Below are positions 1 through 7,811 of a DNA stretch of 19,037 bases, in pieces (positions within the stretch are counted from its first letter, which is position 1; every line of letters starts with the position of its first letter). The stretch is from an uncultured Collinsella sp. (GTDB lineage Bacteria; Actinomycetota; Coriobacteriia; Coriobacteriales; Coriobacteriaceae), in NCBI GenBank assembly GCA_900538305.1, contig UPXY01000030.1, positions 1 to 19,037 on the forward strand, given 5' to 3'. The notes below the pieces were generated by a model. It did no database searches. It saw only the letters and a program-made list of their open reading frames with translations, and had not been told where the DNA came from. The translations under genes and the position numbers were made by a program.

Positions 1-46
1 CCAGGGGAAACTGTCACATTTGACCAAATGTGACAGTTTCCCCTGG
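1..46. repeat. Long perfect palindrome at the window edge
   Basis: Bases 1-21 and 26-46 are perfect reverse complements around a 4-base centre (GACC). The arms carry CCAGGGG, then CTGTCACATTT. The left arm starts at base 1, so the repeat may extend out of the window. No T-run follows the right arm, so this is not a typical intrinsic terminator for the + strand. It is probably an intergenic repeat element, though it could end transcription of a gene lying to the left. Confidence 0.85.
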
Positions 47-75
47 CACCGCTGTCACCCCTGGCGCCGCTGTCG
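40..75. repeat. Two tandem copies of an 18-bp unit
   Basis: Bases 40-57 and 58-75 are two copies of an 18-base unit (CCCCTGGCACCGCTGTCA) differing at two positions. The first copy shares its CCCCTGG with the right arm of the preceding palindrome, so the two structures are interlocked. No function is visible. Confidence 0.7.
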
Positions 76-159
76 CGCCGCTTCGCTGCGCTGCATCTCT
101 TAATTCTTTCTTATCGGTGTGGAGTACCCATGGCAGAGTGCTCCCGCGCTCCCCCACCT

Positions 160-191
160 TGCTACAATCGCGGCACGTGAAGGGGGTATCC
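160..191 (+). promoter_or_regulatory. Extended -10 promoter and RBS of the two-component operon
   Basis: TGC-TACAAT at 160-168 is an extended -10 element (5 of 6 matches to TATAAT plus the upstream TG). No good -35 is visible about 17 bases upstream. Transcription would start near 174 and give a leader of under 20 bases. That leader contains the purine-rich Shine-Dalgarno GAAGGGGG just before the ATG at 192. Confidence 0.4.
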
Positions 192-938
192 ATGGCAACC
201 GTGCTCATCGCAGAGGACGATAAGGACATCGTAGAACTGCTGCGGCTCTACATCTCGGGCAGCGGCTACGACGTGCTCGCTTCCAGCGACGGCAAACAGG
301 CGCTCGAGCTCGCGCGCGAGCAGCATGTCGACATCGCCCTCGTCGACATCATGATGCCGCGCATGAACGGCTACGACTTCATCAAAGCGCTCCGCCGCGA
401 AAGCGATATCCCCGTCATCATCATCTCGGCGCGCTCGCAACCCGCCGATAAGATCGTAGGGCTCGACGCCGGGGCAGACGGGTTCATCGCGAAGCCCTTC
501 GATCCGCTCGAAGTCACCGCCCTCATCCGCGCCATGCTCAGGCGCGCGAACGGCACAAACGCGCCAGAAAGCGACAGCTCCTCCGCAAGCACCGTCGAGT
601 TCTCGTCCGCACGACGCACAGCCACAACGCAAGAGCCGGCGGATACCCTCGCCGCAGGCGACCTCGTCTTCGACAAAGCCCGCTTCCTGCTCACCAAGCG
701 CGGCGAAACCGTCCCGCTCACCGCGGCCGAGCTCAAGATCATGGCCGCCCTCATGGCGGCACCCGGCCGGGTGTTCGACAAGATGCAGCTCTATGCCCAG
801 ATCAGCGGCGAGCCCTTTGGCGGGGAATCGAGCGTGATGGTGCACATCTCGAACATCCGCGCCAAACTCGAAGACGACCCGCTCCATCCCCGCTATATCG
901 AAACCGTCCGTGGCATTGGATACCGATTCAATGGATAA
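192..938 (+). CDS. OmpR/VanR-type response regulator
   Basis: Cytoplasmic DNA-binding response regulator of 248 residues, the usual OmpR-subfamily length. The receiver domain (about 2-118) has the acidic cluster E8-D9-D10, phosphoacceptor D52 in VDIMMP, S79 and K101 in AKPF. A polar linker (about 122-150) leads to a winged-helix domain (about 152-246) with the typical C-terminal TVRGIGYRF. The ATG at 192 was chosen over the earlier in-frame start at 30 because the receiver fold begins here, a Shine-Dalgarno precedes it, and the upstream codons lie in repeat DNA. Its 3' end overlaps the histidine kinase, so the two are cotranscribed. A likely target is the acylation operon starting at 2775, whose upstream region carries 11-bp-phased repeats. 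The subfamily is certain; the target is inferred. Confidence 0.95.
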   Translation: MATVLIAEDDKDIVELLRLYISGSGYDVLASSDGKQALELAREQHVDIALVDIMMPRMNGYDFIKALRRESDIPVIIISARSQPADKIVGLDAGADGFIAKPFDPLEVTALIRAMLRRANGTNAPESDSSSASTVEFSSARRTATTQEPADTLAAGDLVFDKARFLLTKRGETVPLTAAELKIMAALMAAPGRVFDKMQLYAQISGEPFGGESSVMVHISNIRAKLEDDPLHPRYIETVRGIGYRFNG

Positions 939-2580
939 CTTCTTTCTTCGTGCCCGTACCTGGGCATCTGAGCACCTCGCTCGCGCCTCGGGCAGCCTCG
1001 CGCGGCGCTGCCTGGCCTGCATCGTCATATACGCTGTGCTGCTCCTCGCCCTCGTCGCAGGCGTCACGGTCATAAGCGACACGCGCCTCGCAAACGCCTT
1101 CCCCACCATGGAAACCGTCCTGACCTACGAGACCGCCCTCGAGCACGACCGCTTCAACGAGCTCGACACCCCCGAGCTCGCCTCGTGCGGCATCGCGATC
1201 TTCGACGCGCGCGGCGCCAGGCTCTACGCCTCGAGCGAGAAGGTCGCCGAGCGCATCCTTTCGAGCGACCTCGAGATGATCAACGACTACGAGGACAATC
1301 AGTTCTACGAAGTCCTGCTTGAAGATAACGTCGGCTCCACGCGCTACCGCATCACGCTCTGCGGGCTCGACGGCGAATCCGGCATGATGGATGCCGACGC
1401 CTGGTGCGTCCTCGACGAAGACCTCACGGTGGTCGAAGGTGACCTCTTCGCCGACCGAGGCCGGCTCACGCAACGCGAATTCGACTTCATCAAAGGCGCC
1501 TACAATGCTCGTATGACGGTCGAGCGCTACGATTACACCACCGTCTCGGGTGCGGGGCGCACGCTCGTGCTCGTCTCTCCGCTCGTTACCGACGCGTCGT
1601 TCGCGCGTGCGGTCGCGGAGGCCAACCGCCTCTGGCTCTATGCCATACCCGTAGCAATCGTCCTCACCGGCGGCGCAGCGTGGTACCTCGTGCACCAGAT
1701 GAAGCGCGTGACGCTCCCCCTCGACCGGGCGATCGACGCCTACCGAGCAGACGGAGGAGGCAACGGCATCTCGCGGGCAAAGGAGGCCGAGAAGACCATC
1801 CCCGTCGAGCTCGCGCCCGTCTACCGCAATTTCATCGGCCTCATGGACATGCTGCGCGACGCCCGCGACGGCCAGAAGCGCATCGTCGCCGACCTCTCGC
1901 ACGACCTCAAGACGCCGCTCGCCGTGCTCTACGGCTATGCCATGGCGTTTTGCGACGGGCGCGTCCCCGAAGAGGATGAACAGCGCTACCACCGCATCAT
2001 CGCCGAGAAGTCGCTCGCCGCAAGCGAGCTCATCGACACGCTCGCCGCATATGCGAAGATGGATCACCCCGATTACATCCCGCACCTCGGGCGGCGGCAC
2101 GCGGGCGAACTGCTACGTGATATCGCACATGAGGCGACGTCTGTTGCCGAACAGTCCGGCTGCAGCGTCGAGGTGAAGCTGCCGAACGCCGCGGCCGAGG
2201 AACTTCCTCCCATACTCGTGGACGAGCAGCTGTTCCGCCGCGCCTTGCTCAACCTGGTGGGCAACGCATGCCAACACAACCCGGCGGGCACGCAGGTCGT
2301 CATCTTCTGCGAGCGCGTGCCCGCCGCGAGCCCGCGCGACGAGCTCGTGCGCATCTCGGTCGCCGATACCGGAAGCGGTATCGCGCCCGAGATTGCCGAC
2401 ACGCTCTTCGACCCGTTCGTGACCCGCAACACAGCCCGCACCTCGAACGCGGGCACCGGGCTCGGGCTCGCCATCACGCAGAAGTGCATTAGCCTCATGA
2501 GCGGCACAATCTATGTGGCGAAGAGACCGCGCGAGGGCTTCGCCACGGAGTTCGTCATCGATCTGCCCGTCGCGCCGTGA
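931..2580 (+). CDS. Membrane sensor histidine kinase
   Basis: Sensor kinase of 549 residues partnering the upstream regulator. TM1 is about 27-48 and TM2 about 234-256. The roughly 185-residue extracytoplasmic segment between them is acidic and matches no sensor domain I can name. A juxtamembrane linker leads to the dimerisation/phosphoacceptor helix with H324 in LSHDLKTPL. The ATP-binding domain has the N-box (N445 in NLVGNACQHN), G1 (D479 in DTGSGI) and G2 (GTGLGL, 508-513). All catalytic motifs are intact. The ATG at 931 lies in ATGGATAA, overlapping the regulator's stop, which indicates translational coupling; a GTG at 910 is a possible but less likely start. By analogy with kinases beside dlt and van loci it may sense envelope stress, but no ligand can be read from the sequence. 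Confidence 0.94.
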   Translation: MDNFFLRARTWASEHLARASGSLARRCLACIVIYAVLLLALVAGVTVISDTRLANAFPTMETVLTYETALEHDRFNELDTPELASCGIAIFDARGARLYASSEKVAERILSSDLEMINDYEDNQFYEVLLEDNVGSTRYRITLCGLDGESGMMDADAWCVLDEDLTVVEGDLFADRGRLTQREFDFIKGAYNARMTVERYDYTTVSGAGRTLVLVSPLVTDASFARAVAEANRLWLYAIPVAIVLTGGAAWYLVHQMKRVTLPLDRAIDAYRADGGGNGISRAKEAEKTIPVELAPVYRNFIGLMDMLRDARDGQKRIVADLSHDLKTPLAVLYGYAMAFCDGRVPEEDEQRYHRIIAEKSLAASELIDTLAAYAKMDHPDYIPHLGRRHAGELLRDIAHEATSVAEQSGCSVEVKLPNAAAEELPPILVDEQLFRRALLNLVGNACQHNPAGTQVVIFCERVPAASPRDELVRISVADTGSGIAPEIADTLFDPFVTRNTARTSNAGTGLGLAITQKCISLMSGTIYVAKRPREGFATEFVIDLPVAP

Positions 2581-2583
2581 GCA

Positions 2584-2608
2584 CGGCGGGTTAAGACGCT
2601 GCCCGCCG
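2584..2608. terminator. Weak hairpin after the two-component operon
   Basis: CGGCGGG (2584-2590) and CCCGCCG (2602-2608) form a 7-bp G/C stem with an 11-base loop, immediately after the histidine kinase stop. No T-run follows, so it would be an inefficient intrinsic terminator at best. Confidence 0.35.
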
Positions 2609-2615
2609 CTAGACC

Positions 2616-2656
2616 CGCCATTAACCCCCGTCCCCATTGGCTGGTTGCCATTGGCT
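2616..2656 (-). repeat. Dispersed GGGGACGGGGGTTAATGG repeat, left copy
   Basis: Read on the minus strand this stretch contains CCAATGGGGACGGGGG followed by TTAATGG, and a second partial GCCAATGG. The same core occurs three times on the plus strand at 8808-8930, so copies bracket the acylation operon in opposite orientation. It does not code, and it is too G/C-biased on one strand to be a simple hairpin. Confidence 0.7.
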
Positions 2657-2679
2657 GACGCGCCGCAGGCTCTCGCGAG

Positions 2680-2734
2680 CCTAAAGAAACCTTTAGGAAG
2701 CGCTCAGGGTCGCTGAAGGTTCGCTTCGCATACT
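2680..2734 (+). promoter_or_regulatory. Putative response-regulator operator and promoter of the acylation operon
   Basis: Three AGG triplets at 2695, 2706 and 2717 sit in related 11-base units (tttAGGaag, tcAGGgtc, gaAGGttc). One-helical-turn phasing of direct repeats is what OmpR/PhoB-family regulators bind. CATACT (2729-2734) is a plausible weak -10 about nine bases after the last box, with no -35, as in activator-dependent promoters. A 7-bp inverted repeat (CCTAAAG / CTTTAGG, 2680-2697) overlaps the first box. The layout is visible in the sequence. Control by the adjacent two-component system is inferred. Confidence 0.45.
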
Positions 2735-2774
2735 TCTTAAGTCGAATCAGAAGAAACGACTTGGGAGGAAGCCC

Positions 2775-4505
2775 ATGGACGACCGTACAGCGCTCCAGCG
2801 CGCCCACAGGGCAACGAGCGCGCCACACGAACGATACCGCGTCTCGACGCCCCTCTCCTACCTCGAGCGGGCAGCGCGCACCCGCCCGGAATCCGTGGCG
2901 GTGGTGGACGAAACCGGTTCCTATACCTACCGTGAGCTTGAAGCCATGAGCGAACGGGTGGGCAGCGCCCTTCTGAAGGCGCGGGCCGCCCTCACGGAAG
3001 CGAGCGGCACGGCAGCTGCGTCCACTTCGGCTGCTGCACCCGCCCCGTGCGCGGAGCCCACGCGCCCGCAACCCGTCGTGATCTTCATGGAGAAGAGCAC
3101 CCACATGCTCGCCGCCTTCTTGGGCACGCTCATGGCAGGCGGCTTCTATGTGCCCGTCGACCCCGGGACACCCGTGGAGCGCGCGGCAAGCATCTTCGAC
3201 ACGCTCTCCTCAGACGGCGCGACCCCGCTCGTCGTCGCGAGCAAGGAGACGAGCGAAGCGGCGCGCGCCTGCTTCCCCAACGTGCGCATCTTCACCGTCG
3301 AGGAGCTCCTTGCACACCCCCGTAACATCGAAGCGCTCGCCGCGCAGGCGCTCGTCGACACCGCCCCCGCCTACGTGCTCTTCACCTCTGGATCGACGGG
3401 AACGCCCAAGGGCGTGGCCGTGAGCCACCGCGCCATCTGCGGGTTCATCGACGGCTTCGTCGAAACGTTCGACATCCGCGCCCACGACATCATGGGCAAC
3501 CAGGCACCCTTCGACTTCGACATCTCGGTCAAGGACATCTACGGCTCGCTCGCCGCCGGCGCTACCCTCGCCATCCTGCCCAGGCGCCTCTTCAGCGCTC
3601 CTGCGGAACTCGTCGAAGCACTGCGCGAGCGCCAGGTAACGGTGCTTGTGTGGGCGGTCGCGGCGCTTTGTCTGGTAAGCAGCCTGCATGCGCTCGACGG
3701 CGGCGAGCTGCCGAATATCCGTCTTGTACTGTTCTCGGGCGAGGTCATGCCCCAACCGCACCTCGTACGATGGATGCAGAAGCTCCCCGATGCCACCTTT
3801 GCAAATCTCTATGGCCCCACCGAGGTCACGTGCAACTGTCTCTACCACGTAGTCGATCGCAACCGCGCTTACCCGGGAAGCCTGCCGCTGGGTAACGCCT
3901 TCCCCAACCGCCGTGTGCTCGTACTCGACGAAGCGGGACATCCGGTCACGAAACCCGGCCAGGAGGGCGAGCTCTACGTGGGCGGTCCGGATATCGCGCT
4001 GGGATACTACGGCGACCGCAAGCGCACCGAGGCAGCGTTCGTGCAGAACCCGCTCGCACACGCGCTCCCCGAGACGCTCTACAAAACGGGCGACCGCGTG
4101 AGCGTGGGCGAAGGCGGCGAGCTCTTCTTCTGCGGACGCATCGATAACCAAATCAAGCATCTTGGCCATCGCATCGAGCTTGAAGAGATCGATGCCGCCT
4201 TCGAGCGCGAACCGGGCGTCGAGCGCTGCCGCTGCGCCTACGACGAAGACCGCCATCGCATCTACGCCTTCTACGAAGGCACGGCCGAAGGCAGGGAGCT
4301 TCGCGCCGCTGTGGCGAAGCGCCTGCCCATACCCCTCGTCCCCGCCCGCGCGATCTGCGTCGACGCCATGCCGCTCACCAAAAACGGCAAGGTCGACCGC
4401 CGCGCGCTCCTTGCACTCGTCACCCTGCGAGGGGCATCCGCCGCTCCTTTGCCCGCATCCGTCACCCCGTCCCCTGCATCCGTCACGCAAACGAGGAGGT
4501 CATGA
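2775..4505 (+). CDS. DltA-like amino-acid adenylating ligase (carrier-protein loading)
   Basis: Adenylate-forming enzyme of 576 residues, predicted to activate an amino acid with ATP and load it on the carrier protein at 5863. Motifs in order: P-loop FTSGSTGTPKG (203-213), QAPFDFDISVKDIY (243-256) aligning with the DltA signature, YGPTE (346-350), TGD (438-440), GRID (454-457), and the A10 lysine K539 in KNGKV. D249, aligned with the residue that holds the amino group in adenylation domains, is kept. However, the cysteine lining the D-alanine pocket of Bacillus DltA (FCGE) is serine here (S321 in LFSGE), and the segments around WAVAALCL and YGPTEVTCNC differ from DltA, so D-alanine may not be the substrate. 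It is longer than DltA (about 500) because of an Ala/Pro-rich insert (about 70-98) and a Pro/Ser/Thr tail after 550. Start: GGAGGA at 2764, six bases before the ATG. Confidence 0.88.
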   Translation: MDDRTALQRAHRATSAPHERYRVSTPLSYLERAARTRPESVAVVDETGSYTYRELEAMSERVGSALLKARAALTEASGTAAASTSAAAPAPCAEPTRPQPVVIFMEKSTHMLAAFLGTLMAGGFYVPVDPGTPVERAASIFDTLSSDGATPLVVASKETSEAARACFPNVRIFTVEELLAHPRNIEALAAQALVDTAPAYVLFTSGSTGTPKGVAVSHRAICGFIDGFVETFDIRAHDIMGNQAPFDFDISVKDIYGSLAAGATLAILPRRLFSAPAELVEALRERQVTVLVWAVAALCLVSSLHALDGGELPNIRLVLFSGEVMPQPHLVRWMQKLPDATFANLYGPTEVTCNCLYHVVDRNRAYPGSLPLGNAFPNRRVLVLDEAGHPVTKPGQEGELYVGGPDIALGYYGDRKRTEAAFVQNPLAHALPETLYKTGDRVSVGEGGELFFCGRIDNQIKHLGHRIELEEIDAAFEREPGVERCRCAYDEDRHRIYAFYEGTAEGRELRAAVAKRLPIPLVPARAICVDAMPLTKNGKVDRRALLALVTLRGASAAPLPASVTPSPASVTQTRRS

Positions 4506-5797
4506 TGACAGATCCGCACCTCACCGACGCCGAGCTTTCCGCGCTTGCGCAAGCATACGGCACCCCGCTCTACGTCTTCGACGAACGCGTCCTCGCCGAG
4601 CGCGTACACTACCTGCGAAGCGTCTTTCAAGAGCCACTTGAGCTCTGCTTTGCCATGAAGGCGAACCCGTTCGTGTTGCCAGAGGCTACGCCACTCGTCG
4701 ACCGGATCGAGGTATGCTCGCCTGGCGAATACCGCATCTGCCGGGTGCTCGGCATACCGCAGTCGAAGCTCGTCATCTCCGGCGTGTACAAAGACGAGGA
4801 AACCATCGCAAACGCCCTCGGCAGCACGCAACTGCCCGCAGCGGTGACGATCGAGTCGCTCGGCCAGCTCGACCTCGTGGAAGCGCTCGCGAACCGTCGC
4901 GGCGAGCGCGTACGCGTGCTGCTACGCCTGAGCAACGGGAGCCAGTTCGGCATGGATCGGCAGGATCTTATCGAGGCGGCGCGCCGCGTGCTTGCCCATG
5001 AGCACCTCGATGCGCTCGGCATCCAGCTCTTCACCGGCACGCAGAAGACCTCGCTCGCCCGGCTTGGCCGAGAGCTCGACGCTCTCTCCTCGCTCATGCT
5101 CCAGCTCGAGCGCGCGCTTGGGTGGCGGCCGAAGGAACTCGAAATCGGTCCTGGGTTACCCATTGCATACTTCCCCGGCGACGACCTCGACGAACACGCG
5201 TTTTTCACCGCGTACGCGCGCATGCTCGCGAGTCTCGCGTTCGACGGTCGCATCGTGCTGGAACTCGGACGGAGCCTTGTGGCTTCATGCGGCGCCTATC
5301 TCACCAGGGTCGTCGATACGAAGCGCGTAAGCGGCCAGAACTACGCCATCGTCGACGGCGGCATCAACCAGCTTGTGTACTTCGGCCAATCCATGGCCAT
5401 GCGCCAGCCGCCGGTGCATCTTCTAGACGACCATTGCGTTGCGAAGGTGGGCGCGGATGCGAATCCCAACGCAGAAGCCCCCTTCCACCGTGAAGGCGGT
5501 GAGCCTGAAGTATGGACTGTGTGCGGAGCGCTCTGCACGACGAACGACCTGCTCGCGAAGCAGCTCCCTCTACCAGAACTCACTCTTGGCAGCGTCCTCG
5601 CCTTCGAGAAGACAGGCGCCTACAGCATGACCGAGGGCATCTCGCTGTTCTTGAGCCGCGACCTTCCGCGCGTCGCCATCGTCGACGCGAACGGGCGAAG
5701 CCACCTCGTGCGCGAAGGCCTCCGCACCGACCCCCTCAACACGCCGCGCTGGGCGCTCTGCGCATCCGGGCAACCGAACCCCCAGACGTGCGCGTAA
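4502..5797 (+). CDS. Fold-III PLP enzyme, LysA/BtrK-like decarboxylase (or racemase)
   Basis: PLP-dependent enzyme of 431 residues with the alanine-racemase-like barrel and C-terminal sheet domain of diaminopimelate/ornithine decarboxylases. K53 in FAMKAN forms the PLP aldimine; SPGEY (73-77), ELGR (254-257), a CG..C..ND segment with C345 and D349, and GAY (372-374) are recognisable. It differs from canonical LysA: the HIGS loop whose histidine stacks on PLP reads FTGT (177-180), and the usual CES.D reads CTTND. The start overlaps the ligase stop (ATGA) behind GAGGAGG, so the two are translationally coupled. This gene is not part of a standard dlt operon. The known precedent for a ligase, carrier and fold-III decarboxylase together is BtrJ/BtrI/BtrK in butirosin synthesis, where a carrier-bound glutamyl group is decarboxylated. 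A free-amino-acid decarboxylase or racemase remains possible. Confidence 0.85.
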   Translation: MMTDPHLTDAELSALAQAYGTPLYVFDERVLAERVHYLRSVFQEPLELCFAMKANPFVLPEATPLVDRIEVCSPGEYRICRVLGIPQSKLVISGVYKDEETIANALGSTQLPAAVTIESLGQLDLVEALANRRGERVRVLLRLSNGSQFGMDRQDLIEAARRVLAHEHLDALGIQLFTGTQKTSLARLGRELDALSSLMLQLERALGWRPKELEIGPGLPIAYFPGDDLDEHAFFTAYARMLASLAFDGRIVLELGRSLVASCGAYLTRVVDTKRVSGQNYAIVDGGINQLVYFGQSMAMRQPPVHLLDDHCVAKVGADANPNAEAPFHREGGEPEVWTVCGALCTTNDLLAKQLPLPELTLGSVLAFEKTGAYSMTEGISLFLSRDLPRVAIVDANGRSHLVREGLRTDPLNTPRWALCASGQPNPQTCA

Positions 5798-5862
5798 CCG
5801 CACCTCCCTGCGCAACGCACGGCTTTGCACCTAAGGTTTGAATCTATAGAAAGGAAACCTCC

Positions 5863-6096
5863 ATGGAAACCATCGTCTCGCTGCTCGAAGAACTCAAATC
5901 CGGCGTCGACTTCACCTCGAGGACGGACCTCGTCGATAGCCGCGTACTCGACTCCCTCACGATCCTCGCCCTCGTATCCGATCTTGAGGATGCCTTCGAC
6001 ATCACCATCCCCGCCGTGGAGATCGTGCCGCAGAACTTCAACTCCGTCGCCGGCATCTTGGCCATGGTCGTCCGCCTGCGCGAGAGCGGCTTCTAG
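5863..6096 (+). CDS. DltC-like acyl carrier protein
   Basis: Small acidic carrier protein of 77 residues, the normal DltC size. S31 in VLDSLTI is the expected phosphopantetheine attachment site, and the four-helix pattern with IVPQNFNSV in the third helix fits DltC-type carriers. It would receive the aminoacyl group from the ligase at 2775 and hand it to the MBOAT protein that follows. If the PLP enzyme acts on a tethered substrate, this is the tether. The start has the Shine-Dalgarno AGAAAGGAAA (5848-5857). The 65-base gap from the preceding gene holds no clear promoter or terminator, so it belongs to the same operon. Confidence 0.9.
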   Translation: METIVSLLEELKSGVDFTSRTDLVDSRVLDSLTILALVSDLEDAFDITIPAVEIVPQNFNSVAGILAMVVRLRESGF

Positions 6097-6105
6097 GAGA
6101 CCGTC

Positions 6106-7707
6106 ATGACCTCGTACTTCTCGCTCGCGATGCTCGGCGCCTTCCTACCAGCGACGATGCTCGCCTATCAGATTATCCCGCGACGCGCGCGCTGGGTCGT
6201 GCTCCTCGCGGCAAGCTACGCGTTCTTTTGGAGCATCAGCGGGGCGCTGATCGTCTACCTCCTTGCCGCGACAGTCACGATCTGGCTCACCGGCCTGGAG
6301 CTCGGCCGCCTCATCCAAGCGCGTGCGGAAGCGCTCAAGGAGCCCGGCGCCGATCGGCGCGCGGTGAAGCGCGTGTACCAGCGGCGCATGAAGGCCGTGC
6401 TCGCCCTCGGCATCCTGGTGAACATGGGCATGCTCTTCAGCTTCAAGTACGTTCCCTTCACCGCACGGGCGCTCGCCCCGCTGGCAACTCCGCTCCTCGC
6501 GCCTTTCGGCATCACCTGGCCGGAGCACGTCGCCGGCATCGCCGCGCCCATCGGCATCTCGTTCTACACGCTCCAGGCGGTCTCGTACCTCGTCGACGTG
6601 TATCGCCAACGCATCACCACCGACACGAACCTCGGCCGCCTTGCCTTGTACCTCGCGTTCTTCCCGCAGATCATGGAAGGCCCTATCTGTCGCTACGACC
6701 AGACCGCGGGCGCCCTCATGGCGGGCAATCCCATCACGGCCGAGGGGCTCTCGACGGGCGCCGTGCGGATCTGCTGGGGACTTGCTAAGCAATACCTGGT
6801 CGCCAACCGGGTGAACATGCTCGTCAAAGCCGTCTTCGCAAGCTCCGGCTCCTACGGTGGAGGCATTACGCTGCTGGCGGGTGCGCTCTATACGCTGCAG
6901 CTGTACTGCGATTTCTCGGGCACCATGGATTTCGTGGTGGGCACGGGCAGGATCTTCGGCGTGCGCCTGCCCGAGAACTTCCGCCAGCCCTTCTTCTCGC
7001 GCACCGCATCTGAGTTCTGGCAGCGCTGGCATATCACGCTGGGACTTTGGCTCCGCGATTACGTGTTCTACCCCGTCTCGCTCAGCACCCCGGTGAAGCA
7101 CGCGGGGCATGCAGCGCGCAAGCTGCTGGGAAACCATATGGGCTCGGTCGCGGTGAGCGGCATCGCCCTGTTCGCCGTGTGGTTCGGCAACGGGCTCTGG
7201 CACGGCGCGGGCGGGCAGTATGTGCTCTTCGGCCTCTATTGGTTCGCCGTCATATGGCTCGGCGGGTTTGCCAAAGTGCTCGCGCAAGGATGGTGCCCGC
7301 GTCTGGGTATCGATCGCGATGGCAAGGCGTGGCGCGCCCTGCAGCATGTCCGCACGCTCGGCATCGTCGTGGTGGGCGAGATCATCTTCCGCGCCCCCGG
7401 TGGCAGAGCGGCGTTACAGCTTCTCGCCGAGGCGGTGCGGAACCCTTCGATCGGCACGCTCTTCGATGGAACCGTAGCGAAGCTGGGCCTCTCCTCCGCC
7501 GACGCCGTCTGCCTGCTCATCGCGCTCGCGGCGCTCCTTGTCGTGGGTATCATGCGCGAGCGGGGAGCATGGAGCGCCGAGCGGCTGTGGCGCGCTTCCC
7601 ATCTTGCGCCATGCCTTATGTGCTGCGCGCTCTTCTTCATCGTCATCATCTTCGGCGCGTACGGCACGGGCTATGTCCCCGTCGATCCCATGTACGCCTC
7701 GTTCTAG
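6106..7707 (+). CDS. MBOAT O-acyltransferase (DltB/AlgI-like)
   Basis: Polytopic membrane acyltransferase of 533 residues with about eleven hydrophobic segments. The MBOAT core is clear: FWQRWHITLGLWLRDYVFYP with H309, and the invariant catalytic histidine H366 in WFGNGLWHGAG. It ends in FGAYGTGYVPVDPMYASF, the C-terminal signature of DltB/AlgI-type proteins. At 533 residues it is closer to AlgI/PatA (about 500) than to DltB (about 400), with an extra C-terminal membrane region around 450-520. It should take the acyl group from the carrier's phosphopantetheine in the cytoplasm and move it to a polymer or to the following SGNH protein outside. It starts nine bases after the carrier gene behind AGGAG. 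The family is certain; the acceptor polymer is unknown. Confidence 0.93.
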   Translation: MTSYFSLAMLGAFLPATMLAYQIIPRRARWVVLLAASYAFFWSISGALIVYLLAATVTIWLTGLELGRLIQARAEALKEPGADRRAVKRVYQRRMKAVLALGILVNMGMLFSFKYVPFTARALAPLATPLLAPFGITWPEHVAGIAAPIGISFYTLQAVSYLVDVYRQRITTDTNLGRLALYLAFFPQIMEGPICRYDQTAGALMAGNPITAEGLSTGAVRICWGLAKQYLVANRVNMLVKAVFASSGSYGGGITLLAGALYTLQLYCDFSGTMDFVVGTGRIFGVRLPENFRQPFFSRTASEFWQRWHITLGLWLRDYVFYPVSLSTPVKHAGHAARKLLGNHMGSVAVSGIALFAVWFGNGLWHGAGGQYVLFGLYWFAVIWLGGFAKVLAQGWCPRLGIDRDGKAWRALQHVRTLGIVVVGEIIFRAPGGRAALQLLAEAVRNPSIGTLFDGTVAKLGLSSADAVCLLIALAALLVVGIMRERGAWSAERLWRASHLAPCLMCCALFFIVIIFGAYGTGYVPVDPMYASF

Positions 7708-7811
7708 CACGAAATGCAGAAGCCGAATAATTCACGGGATAACGGGCGGCGCGGCACGCTCCCGCGGTAAAGCCCCCTCCCTTCTTCCCGCATCCCATCG
7801 AAAGGACCACC

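Noticed and set aside
162..1109. Long minus-strand open frames opposite the two-component genes, and similar long antisense frames opposite the ligase, MBOAT and DAHP synthase genes
   Set aside because: Their compositions are low-complexity and Arg/Ala-rich with no domain motifs. They are by-products of high G/C third codon positions on the real strand.
2739..2762. AAGTCG / CGACTT inverted repeat in front of the ligase gene as an operator or riboswitch
   Set aside because: Only six base pairs around a 12-base loop, overlapping the leader; no known riboswitch pattern is visible.
5825..5850. TTGCAC and TATAGA before the carrier-protein gene, considered as an internal promoter
   Set aside because: The spacing is only 14 bases and the -10 overlaps the Shine-Dalgarno region.
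7713..7769. An 18-codon open frame between the MBOAT and SGNH genes, considered as a DltX-like small peptide
   Set aside because: It has no ribosome-binding site, is too short, and lacks the membrane helix and C-terminal motif of DltX.
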